Origin: Protula sp. h YS-2021
Taxonomy: Eukaryota; Annelida; Polychaeta; Sabellida; Serpulidae
DNA: 64,000 nucleotides
Assembly (NCBI GenBank): GCA_949752745.1
Contig: OX457026.1
Span: 41,269,894 to 41,333,893, forward strand
Direction of reading: 5' to 3'
The position numbers were made by a program, and so were the translations under genes. This document shows positions 1 through 11,600 of the stretch, in pieces; within the stretch, counting starts at the first letter, position 1, and each line of letters starts with the position of its first letter. The notes below the pieces were generated by a model. That model saw only the letters and a list, made by a program, of their open reading frames with translations, had not been told where the DNA came from and did not search any database.

Positions 1-261
1 TTTTAAAAAAACGCCATAGAGTTCTGTTATATCAAGACCCCTCTGTTGTGGACACAGCCCTGTTCAGTATTTTTGTCAAATAAGGTGCGCCTTATATGTC
101 GTCACATCTTATATGACATTTTACTTTTGAAATTCGTGATTTTTTGCTACCGTTAGTTACACTACGTAACAGAACACTCAGTGAAGGATCATTGCCAGTT
201 TTGTTACATTATTAGGTCTTTATCTGCCACATTTGGGAAAGTTAAACGCCGGTGTAATGAT

Positions 262-990
262 TTTAATTTAACCCCCTCTTAGGCTACCCCCTCCCCCTAA
301 TTTGAATTCGATTTCTTATTACCCCAGGAGTAATCTCAAATCGAATTTGTATTACCCCCCCCCCCTGTTTTTAGATTACCCCCATATCAAAAGCTGTTAA
401 CATGCAGAAAAAAAATTATCTTGTATATTTCTACATTTATCCATATACAAATACAAACTAAATGAGATATTCATTTCATCAACTCTTCTACAAGAGCCTA
501 ACTGGACGACATCTTCAACACTGGTTTTGCACAGTCAAGCTGGTTCAGTTCCTCACTCAAAATCATAAGGCTTTTCTGTTACTATCTATCAATCTCTTTC
601 AGTGTCTGGTAATGTCAGAATTTTCTTAGTAGGTTAATCCCCAGTCCAAAGCTACTAATCCCAAAGTGTTGGGACGATGTTTTGAGTAGGTTTTCTCCAT
701 GTGTATAAGTAGGAGGCTGATTTTAGTTGTTACATGCAGTTCCAGTAACTAAACAAAACAGAAGAAAAAAGCTAAAAGTTGTAAAATAAAATAAAAAGGT
801 GGAAATAAACACGGAAATGTTTATTATTATTATTTATTATTATTTAAGAATATTCCTTTTCTGTATGTTGACAGCTTTTGACATGGGGGCAACTTAAAAC
901 CGGTGGGGGGGGGGGGGTACCACAAATTCCAATTTAAGTTACCGGGGGGGGGGTAGCTTGAATTCGATTTTAAATTACGGGGAATTTAAT
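262..990. repeat. Fold-back element 1, arms with poly-C / poly-G tracts
   Basis: The left arm (about 262-425) and the right arm (about 843-990) are inverted copies of each other. Landmarks on the left are 'cgaatttgtattaccccc' and 'tcaaaagctgttaacatgca'. The reverse complement of the right arm reads 'ggaatttgtggtaccccc' and 'tcaaaagctgtcaacataca' in the same order and spacing. Each arm holds a long homopolymer: C at 354-365 on the left, G at 905-917 and 944-953 on the right. The ~415-bp middle has no ORF of note. This fits a decayed non-autonomous fold-back or MITE-like DNA element. No target duplication was identified. Confidence 0.65.
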
Positions 991-1702
991 TCTTGAATTC
1001 AAGAATATATATATTCTTGAGAGGGGAGAGCCTTGGTGCAGGAAATGAGGGTGCTCTGATTAAAAAATGTAATATAATTATGTATTGCAAAGTTTCGGAG
1101 TATTTTGGTGGTGCATACTTTGTGCATTCTTTGTTTATGTTTGCAGAACTCGCTAAACCTTTCTTTATGAACGGTCCCTTTCTTACAAGGCTGCTAAGCT
1201 GTGACGCATGAATAACGCTTATGACGTAGTAATATTCCATCTCAGTAAGCAATGGCGGGCTTACACCAATAATGAAAGCCTACAACGTTGTCCCCTGACG
1301 TTATCTGTAGGCAAGGAGAGTGACGTTATATAGACCTTGTGAAATCATTAATGAGAATCACCGTATAGATAGTGACAATCATAAGATGCTGTACTCACCG
1401 CTCTGTCAAAGTAGCCTACAGTTATCCAGTAACACAGCATATTGTAAAGTCATTTTTCTTAAATACTTTTGCAAGGTAGACAGGAAATAATCTGTGCACT
1501 TCTGAAATTGCCATATTTTACGTCTTCATTTTGGTCAATTTTCAAAGCAACTGTCATGGCTTACCTTTCAAGTGATCGATAACATGATGAGGATGTTTTG
1601 CTAACCTGGTCGTCTTAACTACATTTTTCGAAGTCTAAACAATTTTCCAATGTTGAATCGAAGATGCACTGAAGACGATGACTGGGCGCTTGCGAAAGTG
1701 CG

Positions 1703-2833
1703 GCGACCACAGATAATATCTACACAACCTTGCTGATCCAACGTCTATTCAGCGTTGTGTTAAAAACACTGAATAGACGTTGATCTGTGGTCGCGACAAA
1801 TTATCCAACGTTTATTCAGCGTTGTGTCAAAGATATAGATTAGACGTTGATCTGTGGCCACGACCAATTACAATTAGATTTAATGTTGCTATTTGGTCGG
1901 GTCAGTGTCGCCAACATAAGATCGACGTTTTATTGATAGCTGTATATAGCGACAACGGTTCAGTTTAGTTCTGTAATCTCCCGAGTCGTAAATCGAGCAG
2001 CATATGACGGCAGTTCAAACATGAATATAGAATGTCAATTCAACATATCAAGCAGGAAGCTGAGTATATATGTGTGAAAAGGCTAGAAGGCAAACTGGAA
2101 CAAGATCTGTTATAGATTAAATTAAAAGAAATTTTTGACAGTTCTGATTATAATTTTCGATTGCGTTTAACGTCTACACAATGTATGATACGAAGTGGTC
2201 ATCTAGAAATTGACCTAATTTCCTAATTGCAATTCAGTCTGCACAATGGATAAAAAATGAATAATTGCAATTTCCTAATTGCAATTCAATCTGCACAGTG
2301 GATAAAAAACTAGTGAATGACTGACTAATTGCATTTTAATTGCATTTAAAATCTACAAAACGGATCGTACAGACTAGTCTTAAGCATAATAAATGCACAA
2401 AGTGGATCACTAGATCATTAATTCCGTCTATCCCTATGACATATTGGAGTTTACACCTGTGTAGGTCTAAAACATTCTAAAATTTGCTCGAAGAACTAAC
2501 GGACCCACTTTTATGACCTGAAATTCCACTTTATTCGAATGAAAATACAACATTTATTTACGTTTTATTCGAGAAACAAGCGATAAACAAGGCACTTAAG
2601 TCCAAGCTAATCTGTTCTAAAATAGTTCAGGTTTGGGGACGAGAGGGGAGAGTCCATTTCCCAAAATTCAGAAATGAAACTAGATTCATTTCGGCCTTTG
2701 TTCAAAAGTAATGTTTACAATTCCATGAAACGATTGCATTGTAATTTAGTTGTTATTGGTCGCGACTATAGATAACTGTCTGATCTATATCTTTGACACA
2801 GCGTTGAATGCATACTGGATATGCAACGCTGTG
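1703..2833. repeat. Fold-back element 2 with nested palindromes
   Basis: Left arm 1811-1885 and right arm 2737-2811 are inverted copies: 'tgtgtcaaagatatagatta' on the left matches the reverse complement of 'gatctatatctttgacaca' on the right, and both continue through a cgaccaat-type stretch. Two perfect hairpins lie at the ends. CAACGTCTATTCAG (1739-1752) pairs with its complement at 1769-1782, enclosed by GCGACCACAGA (1703-1713) and its complement (1784-1794). CACAGCGTTG (2797-2806) pairs with 2824-2833. The interior carries tandem repeats. The whole looks like a ~1.1-kb fold-back element. Confidence 0.65.
2155..2420. repeat. Degenerate ~50-bp tandem repeat inside fold-back 2
   Basis: Units share 'cctaattgcaattca', 'tctgcaca' and 'tggataaaaaa'. 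The two best units begin near 2221 and 2273 (period about 52 bp), flanked by more decayed ones down to 'tgcacaaagtggatcac' near 2393. Confidence 0.6.
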
Positions 2834-3004
2834 CATGGTTTCAGTCGCCTTTCATTTCATTTCAAATCGATGTTCGACTATGTAACTATACTCTGGAGAT
2901 TTATATTTTCAAAAAGTGCAGGCAGTAGACAAACGAAAATCTATTTCTGCCCAGTATTATTTATGTTCCATCCTGCCAACTTTTGACATGTGTTGTATTA
3001 TTAG

Positions 3005-3265
3005 GGAAGAGGTATGGCGTCATTAAAAATCTTGTGCGCACATTTTCTCAGCCGCTGAACACCGGAGAAAGTTCAAACTTGGCGGGGTTGTTGCTTGCTA
3101 GGCCCGAAAGAGTCTGTGGAGTCTAAAAGGAGTACGGAATATGACGTCATTACGTAATAAATATATATATTTTGAACAAGATCTTGTGAACAAAATATTT
3201 CAATAACGAAAAGTCGTATCGACTTACAAACTTTGTATGCATATTCAAAGGTTATCATGATCATA
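3005..3265 (+). repeat. Decayed copy of the 'TTCAAACTTGG' repeat family
   Basis: The order of motifs (gaaagttcaaacttggcg, a tgacgtcattacgta block, 'atcttgtgaacaaaat', 'gtcgtatcgacttacaaac') is the same as at 31405-31770. It ends only about 30 bp before the TTC21B exon at 3295. Confidence 0.6.
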
Positions 3266-3294
3266 GCAGAAAAAATAAATTTCATTTTTTGTAG

Positions 3295-3360
3295 AGTGTT
3301 AAAGAGGGCACAAGTGGAACAACCGGACATTTATCCAACCCAGAAACAGCTTGCTTCCAG
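3295..3360 (+). CDS. TTC21B: TTC21B exon a (first visible)
   Basis: Sequence encodes [11 protein letters not shown] then QKQLAS. The acceptor is 'ttttttgtag' and the donor 'ccag|gtaatg'. The first base completes a codon from an unseen exon and the last two bases (AG) join A of the next exon to give Arg. The short exon is recognisable by the conserved 'LKR-Q-EQPD...QKQLA' linker found just before the 'IC-EIA' helix of IFT139. Confidence 0.88.
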
Positions 3361-6300
3361 GTAATGCTGTTGCTCATCGTAATTCACAAAAACAGAGACG
3401 AATATTTCGAAGAGAATAAAGAGTATAAATAATAGTTGTAGAGATTTGTATCTTGGGGACTAGTAAAGAGAGCTGAGAAGAATTCACTGAATGTTTTGAG
3501 CAGCAATATGGGCATTTGATGGTCTTTATTGCAGAATATGCAAGGAAATAGCGCAGCATTGTAGCCAGGCAAGGGACTACGACAAGGCCATTCGGTTTTA
3601 TAAGGAAGCATTGACGCACTCGGAAAACGATGGAAAGGTACACTGGTTATCATTTCCCCTGTATATAGCACACAGACAGATGTGGAAGCGCGAATCAATT
3701 TACGACCCATTAGAACGCAGCTTTATGGCTTCGCTGGATATCAATTCTTTTGATAGCTTTATCTCGCATACTTATAGGTGTGGATGGAACACAATGGGAT
3801 AGAAAAAAAACCTTTGCTTCAGGGAACGAGGGAGAATGGCAACCCATGTATTTGAACAAGAAAATGAAAAGATATTTGTGATCAGATTGTGCTGAATTAC
3901 AGAACAAGTGTTTTAAACATTTTCTTAAGACTTTGCATGTAGAGGTGAAAAATTTTGTTTTTGTACGATATATATATATATGACGTATATTGAACAACGA
4001 ATGACGTCGTGTGGTGTCAAAGCGTGAAAGACTTGTCGTACCTTAAACTAATCTGTGAAATTCGTACGTGTGTTAATTACTTGAATAGACGTCATAACGT
4101 CTGTAACTTAAAAATGTGTCACGCTTGGATTTACGAACTCAGTCTTGTCTACAGCGTTGTTACATAAGATACCTCTGTAGTTCGTTTGATCGAGATCATA
4201 TCAGGCCAAGATATATCTTAACCGGAACTACATTTATATGATGTTGAGCGTGGTGACGTACAGTCAAACGGTCTGCAGTGGCCATCTTTCAGGTAATAAA
4301 GCAGGGGGTTGGGGTGTATCGGGGAAACTTTCGTGTTTGTTTACAAAAGCGAAAAGCCAACGGTCAGCTCCAATTATAACTCGTTATGCTTTGTCTTCTA
4401 TTATTATTATTATTATTATATTATTATAACAGTTTTTTATATACCGCCTATTAACATTCCTAAGCGCAAATAACAAGTGTGATAATATGTATTTAAAAAT
4501 CACATTTTCATACTAAAATTTCTAGAGGAATTACAAAAGACAGGATGAAATTAAAATTAATTATAAGCTAACTTGAACAAGTAAGTTTCTAAAAGTCCCT
4601 TAAACTCTTGAACATTCTTTGCATTTCTAACGCTTGTTGGCAAACGATTCCATTCGATAGGGCCTGCTACTGAAAACGATCTTCTGCCATAGTTCATATT
4701 CGACTTTTTCACAACTAGTGACAGGGAATTTGTAGAGCGTAATGATCGTTCTGGTTTGTATACTTCTACCATATTGCACATGTAGGACGGGGCAAGTTCG
4801 TTCAGAGATTTGTATGTTAGAACACATATTTTAAAGACAATGCGTTGCTCCACGGGCAGCCAGTGCAAAAATTTGCATGCAGCTTTGATACTAGCATCCC
4901 TTGGAATCTGAGTTATTACACGAGCAGCGCTGTTCATTACGGACTGAAGTTGACTTATGAGTCTCTTGGGTAACCCATAATACAGCGCATTAGAGTAGTC
5001 CAGCCTACTTATGATTAAGGCATGAACTAGCACTTTTGTCACGTATTCGGTCAGAAAAGGTCGCACATTTTTTATCCAGTTTAGGTAGTAGAAACACTTT
5101 TTTCGTACATCATTGATCTGCTGCTCTAGCGATAGCGTAGAATCCATTATGAAACCTAGGTTTCTCGCTGATTCAGAACGCGAGACTATGTCAGTGTCCA
5201 GATCGAGTGTATCGAATTCCATCAGACCTTGATAATGTCTACTCACTAACACCAGGAATTCGGTTTTGTCCTTGTTCAACTTCAGTTTATTCTTGCACGG
5301 GGAGTCAGCGATAGCTAGTATTCCTTGTTCTAGTTGCTTCTTGGCTGCACTTTGTTCGACGATGGATCGTGGACACACAACTTTCCAGAGCTGTGTGTCA
5401 TCGGCGTATCCATGGAAGGCTAATAAAAGAAACCGCAACAGAGATCCAACAAATTTAGTATATTGCGTGTACAATCGCGGGCCTAAAATTGAACCTTGAG
5501 GCACAGAACACAGCAGTTCAAAAACATCCGAAAAGGCTTCATTTATCACAACACGAAAGGAACGACCTTTCAGGTAAGACGAAAACCATCGTAGGGCACT
5601 ACCCTCGATACCAAAACTGCATTTAAGACGTTTCAAAAGAATATCGTGATCCACTGCATCAAAGGCAGCACTTAAATCGAGCAGGCTTTGCGGTTGTCGA
5701 GATGAGTAAGAGCTTCATCAAAGATCTTAAGCAGCGCTGTCTCTGTACTAGAGAATGGACGGTATGCCGACTGGAATTCCTCAGCTAGCGCATTGATTTT
5801 GAATATGGTTCGCTAGTTGTCGATTTACCGCTTCCTCTATGACTTTTGACAAAAACGAAAGGTTTGATACCGGCCGGTAATTTTTGTGCTCTTTGGCTAG
5901 ATTCTGTTTTTTCAACAGGGGGCGCACCTACGCATTCTTTAGTTCATCTGGCATGTGTCCTTCGGTTATTGACAAATTTACTATCCGCAAAATAATTGGT
6001 GAGAGTTCATCAAAACAGTCTTTAACTAGATTCGTAGGCAGAGGATCTAATCCACAAGTTTTTGTAGCCAATTTTGAGAATATTGATTTTAGATCTTTAC
6101 ACGTAATGGGCACGAAGTGGGTCAGAGGTATTCCGTCAAATGATTAATCAAATTCAAATGCACTATTATCACAGTTGATTGAGAAGTTTTTTCTTATTGT
6201 CTCAATTTTGTTTGTAAAGAATGAACCGAAATCGTTGGCTAGGTCTTTGGTGGAGTTATGAGCAGGCATTGGATTATCTTTCCTTCGGTGCATAATTGAA

Positions 6301-8552
6301 TTCACTTTCTTGAAAATGTCCTTTTGATTTCCATGGCAGTTTTCAATTTGATTGTTGTAATATTTGATTGTTGTAATATTCCTTTTCCATAAGAAATCGG
6401 CGAGTCAAAAAAACCTTCGTCATTTTCTCAAAGGCTTTGCGATCATCTTCACAACGGTATTTTCGATATCTTCTCTCATGTGCACGTGTTTGTCGCCTTA
6501 ACTCATGAAGATCATTAGTATACCAGGGTTCACTTTGGGAAGCAATTTCTTTCGTGTAACAAGAGGGGCATGTTTGTCAAACAGTTCCCTGAGTTCGGCG
6601 TTGTATCTCTTTGTTAGCTCTTCAAGGGTCATCGAATCGTATCCATGATAGATGCTAGTAAACTTGATATCCGACTTGAGTGAGTCAATATCAATGTCAC
6701 TGGATTACGGAACGTTACCACGCGAGGAATCTGCTTGGGTTTATCCAGCGAAATAGTAGCGTACACTAAATTGTGATCCGACACCTGATCTCCTATAGTT
6801 ACATCAGTAAGACCCACGTTATCGACATCGCGAGTAACGATATGGTCTAGGCCATGGCCAGCTCTGTGAGTTGGGTCTGCTATATTCTGTGACAAGCCAA
6901 AGATGTTCAAGAGTTCACGGTATTGTTTGGTATGCGGACAGGACAGACTATCCCATTTGATGTTGAAATCACCGGTGAGTATTATCTCGCTTCCACCAAG
7001 GCACTGATCTTCGAGAAATGAAGTGAACTCATAAAAAAATCGACTAAACGATGATGACGGTGGGCGGTATATACATGCAATACGGAGAGAATGATCTTTA
7101 GAAGACATTGATAATATAATGTGTTCAAAAGTTTCATATTTTGAACTCGGGACTTGAACCGGTTTCAGTCCAATATGGCATAAGACACCAACACCGCCTC
7201 CAATTTTATTGCATCTGTCAGCTCTATGAAATACATAACCAGGTGGAGTAAACTCATCATTTTCACGAAGCCATGTTTCCGTAACACATAAAACGTCTAT
7301 ATCGTATTCGGAAACTAAAGGTTTCAAAAGGTGGCGGTTAGTCTTCAGTGACCGTATATTTGCCGTTGCAAGTTTTGCCTTTGATAAGGAAGGCTCTGCC
7401 TTGCAACGAATATCCACTAGGTTCGTACCAATTCTCGACCCGTTAGAACGGTGTTTATGCTGATTTCTGCGCCCTAAAATGACATCAATAGGGCTTATAA
7501 ATGTGAGATTTGAGTGTTTTCTTTGCTCTGTAGGTGTGTCAGAGGCACGGATCGAAATACGCACTTCAATTGGCTGACCAATCTTTATATATTGATCGTC
7601 CACACAGCTTGTTCTGATCATATAATACAGGCATAGAACCAGGCAAGCCAAATAGTATGCACACACTGGCATAATTCATTAATCTATCCTTTGTTCAATA
7701 CACAATATGCTTTACATATCCAAAGTATAGTTCCTTGTAGGAGTGCATTAGTACTTTGTTTATAATCAATGACTAGCTCACATAAATTACCATTAAAGTC
7801 ATAAAATTACAGAAACTATATTTCCCAATAGACTAAAATAATTGTGATCCTCGTCTAAAATACAATTGATAGATATAAAAATTTTACAGTAAAATCAAGC
7901 TTATCCGTTACAAATTAAAGCTTTATCAATGAATTTATAAGCACGTCTTGCCACACTCGGCATCACACACATCAGTCTAGGTCACAAAACATGTGAAAAA
8001 TAGTTAAACTGGACCTGTAGGTGAAGATACTGCAAGAGTTCGAGCTCACCATTTGCATAAAGTAATCTGGATAATATTAATTCTGTTTTATGTAATGCTT
8101 TAGGTAATGTTGGAGTTGGCTAAACTGTACCTTAAGACTGAGGAGCTGGATATGTGTGAGCAGCAGTGCATGACACTGTTAAAGAACGAGCAGGAGAATG
8201 ATGCGGCCACTGTCATGCTGGCCGACCTCAAGTTCCGCAAGAACGAGTACGACGAGGCGACGTACCACTTCCGGCAGCTTCTGGAGCGTCGCCCGGACCA
8301 CTACGCGGCGCTGGCCCGCCTCGTCGACCTGCTTAGCCGCGCCGGCACGCTCCACGACGTGCCGGCCTTCTTCCAGCTCGCCGAGGCCGCCAATGGCCAC
8401 GCTCATATTGACGCCGGCTACAACTACTGTAAAGGCCTCTATGAAAAGTAATTTCTTATTTAGTTTCCTCATAAAGGGGAAACATTTTGTTTCTGCATTT
8501 TCTCCCTCTCACTCTCAGACTCTCTGTCTCTGTCTGTCTGTCTGCCTGCCCG

Positions 8553-8587
<35 letters not shown>

Positions 8588-8597
8588 GCCTGCCTGC

Positions 8598-8680
<83 letters not shown>

Positions 8681-11600
8681 CCCGTGTGTGTGAGTGTGTG
8701 TGAGTGTAGTGTGTGCGTCTTTTGTAAACTCTTGGTTTATTAATACGTCAGATCAGCTTCAAACTTGGTGAGATTATGCCTTGGGTTGGCTTCTGTTGAA
8801 TTTGGTGTACGCAGCACAACGTGTAAGTCATATGAGGTCATTATGTGTTGTGGACACTAGATTTTGGTAACACGCTAACTCGAAAAAGAAACGTTGAATG
8901 AGCTTCAAATTTGGTAGGATTTTCCTTGGATGGGTCCGCCGTTTGCTGATGTTTCTTATTTGCACTTGAGAACACGTCATTTAGGTCAAAACGTGAGAAA
9001 TGCGTCATCACTGTAATTGCAGAACGAAACGTCGAATCAGCTTCAAACTTGGTAGGGTAATGCCGTGGTTGGATGTGACGGTTCATATTGTATTTTGGTG
9101 TATATAGCACAAAAATTAACGTCAAATGATGTCAAAATTTGTTGCGGACACTTGATTATGTTTGTAAATTATCTTTTGTTATTTCTGTAAAATGCAAAAC
9201 GAGAACTGGGTATTGCAGAACTGTAGGTTTTGTTGGGGAGACATTTTTTTCACAAAATAAGTAAGTGAAAGGACACGATACATTCCGCAAATATTTAAGA
9301 TATATATTGCCGAGGATGTCTTCTACCATCTATATTTTGTCAAAATTAGTAGCTTTCTTTCATCTTTGCAGTGTCTTCGCTTTCCCGGATGTGCACAATG
9401 CCCACGGATATACTTGTATAAAATTATTAATTTGCAGGACGAAAGAAAAACGAAACAAAAATTTTAATAAAGGCCGTGTCACGAAAATTAGAAAAAGAAT
9501 AGAGAAGTTCTACCCCGGCGGGGTCTATGTTTTTTCGTGAGAAGATGAGATCGCCGGCTATGTCAAGTATTTTGAAAACTGGGACTAGAAACAAGATTAT
9601 TTTTCTCCCTGGCCTGAACCATTTGTGACCGTAATTCCCATAATTTCCCATGACAAGAAATAACTGATTTGTGTGAAACAGTTTCTGTAATTGCTGCATG
9701 ATCTGTTTGCGTTTGAATGCCTTTTCAGGTTGGGTGGTAACCCGAATGCAGCATTGAAATATTTCAACAAGGCACGGAAGGATTCTGACTGGGGTTACCA
9801 GGCAGCGTGCTGCATGATTGAAATCTGCCTGAATCCAGACAACGACACGGTGGGAGGAGAAGTGTTCGAATCCGTCGAGTCGGATTTGGGGTATGCCTGG
9901 TTATCCCCCGTGCAACGGAGGGAGAAAGTTATGAGTTTGTCCGTCTGTCTGAATGCGTTTCCGGGCTATATCTCCGATACTATAGGTCGGTTTTTTTAAA
10001 ATTTCATAGACATGGATATAGCGCATATTGAAGGTGTGCAACATCGTATTTTTGTTCGGATTCATGAAAAATTATTAAAATGACAGTACTTTTTCGATTA
10101 TTAGAACTTACTTCGTCGTGTCCCGGCATGATTTCCAAAACTGCTAATTGGATTAATTTGAAATTTCACATACCGATATAGCGCAAAAAACAAAACGGCA
10201 ATAGTTGGTTGATGACAATGTTTGATGTTGTCGGGGACACTGATATTGGTAGGCACTGGCCGCTCTAGTTTTTAGCAGGTAGTACGAGTCTTTCTTGCCG
10301 GTTCGAAATGACCAAGTTTTTTTCGTTTGTTTGTTTGTTTTTTATTTTGTTTTTTTTTATTTATTTATTTTTTTGCCTCGCTGCAGCGAGAGCCAAATTA
10401 ATTTTTTGAAAACTTTTTAAACAGTGCTGCGGCGGAGAAAGCAGACAGCGAGCAGCTGGCGCTGAGAACTGCCGAGAAGCTGCTTCACGAACTGAAACCG
10501 AAGCCCGGCGACATACGAGCTATACTGCTTCAAAACATGGCGCTCGTGGCCACGAAAAACAAAGTCAATGTGGAAAATGCAATCCAGAACTTCATGGAAA
10601 TTGCCACTGCCGAAGTAAGTGTTTGCATTCGCCCTTTTTGTGCTCCAGCGGGGTTATGTGAGGAAGGGCATGCTATTTTTAACTTTGCCGTTCTCTCTGC
10701 ACGTGTTTGTTCTGGGGCATCAGGCTGCATCAAAGCTGGTCTTCGAGGAATATTCATCTCAGTTGAAAACTACTGAGTTCTTTAACGCATGAAAAGGTGT
10801 AAAACTGATTGCAATGGGATTGTTCTTGATTATAGGTGAGACAAACGTTTTGAAGTATAAGTTTATGCAGACGATATGTATGTTCTAGAATTTAGTAAAA
10901 AGAATGCACTGAAGCAAAGGTGTCATTTAGAGATGCAAGAAATTTGGTGTAAAATAAGGGGAGCCTTATAGGCTGCTGCGCCTTATATACCGTTTTACTT
11001 TTAAAATTGAACGCGGAGCGCCTTTAATGCCGTTAATTACTGTATATATATATATCAGCGATTTATTCATGTTTTTATGGCTTTTAACTTAAAATTTGTT
11101 TTCATGACACGTGGTAAAGAACGGCAAAATAACCTTCTCTGAATAAAAAGAAACGGTGTGTAAGGCGCAGAAAAAACAAAATCGCATGCAAGCCGCATTA
11201 TATGTCGTCAGTTGCGATATAAAAAAGCAAGCTTTCCTGTTATTTGTGGACTTTTGTTTGAATTGTACCTTTTTTACTCTGTTCTCATTTTCTCATATCT
11301 TCAGCTGCTGAATTCGGTAGAAGTATGCGGACATATTAAAGTTGCAAGAATATAATATTGAATTGCAGAATACTGTTATTAACTTAAAAACAAACTTAAA
11401 TGAGTACATTTATCTATACGCATTTTAAACCGTATTTGTGTGTGATTCAGCTCTTCTGTCCATATCAGTGAACAACAGAGTTATGTCCTTTACTCCACTC
11501 CATTTCCTTTTTTCACAATTTCACAAATAATAATACTGTGGAAACAATGTCCTCTAAAGTCGGCCTTAAGATGTGAACAAAGGCGAGAGGATTTTGTTTG

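Larger units (their letters stand above)
1..3294. other. Upstream flank or intron of TTC21B, no exon recognised
   Basis: No coding exon is recognisable here. The next upstream TTC21B exon must end with two bases of a split codon, and no convincing candidate with a matching donor is visible, so this is most simply intron. It holds two fold-back repeats (262-990 and 1703-2833), degenerate ~50-bp repeats (2155-2420), a fragment near 60-130 resembling 10955-11010 (shared 'gccttatat' and 'ttttacttttaaaatt'-like pieces), and a decayed copy of the 31.4-31.9 kb repeat at 3005-3265. Confidence 0.6.
4397..7672 (-). mobile_element. Dead APE-type non-LTR retrotransposon (CR1/L2-like)
   Basis: On the minus strand the order is endonuclease (7672-6629), a frameshifted linker (6628-5655), reverse transcriptase (5654-4557), a short 3' UTR, and an ATT/AAT microsatellite (4397-4430) that would be the 3' tail. 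An endonuclease-RT order with a microsatellite tail is typical of CR1/L2-type LINEs. At least three frameshifts break it: near 6690 at the end of the endonuclease, through the linker, and near 5690 just before '[13 protein letters not shown]'. It lies antisense in a TTC21B intron. The exact 5' end and target duplication were not found. Confidence 0.88.

Noticed and set aside
8198..8743. A 181-codon frame overlapping TTC21B exon c
   Set aside because: It is a shadow frame of the exon that runs on through the CT/TGTC microsatellite.
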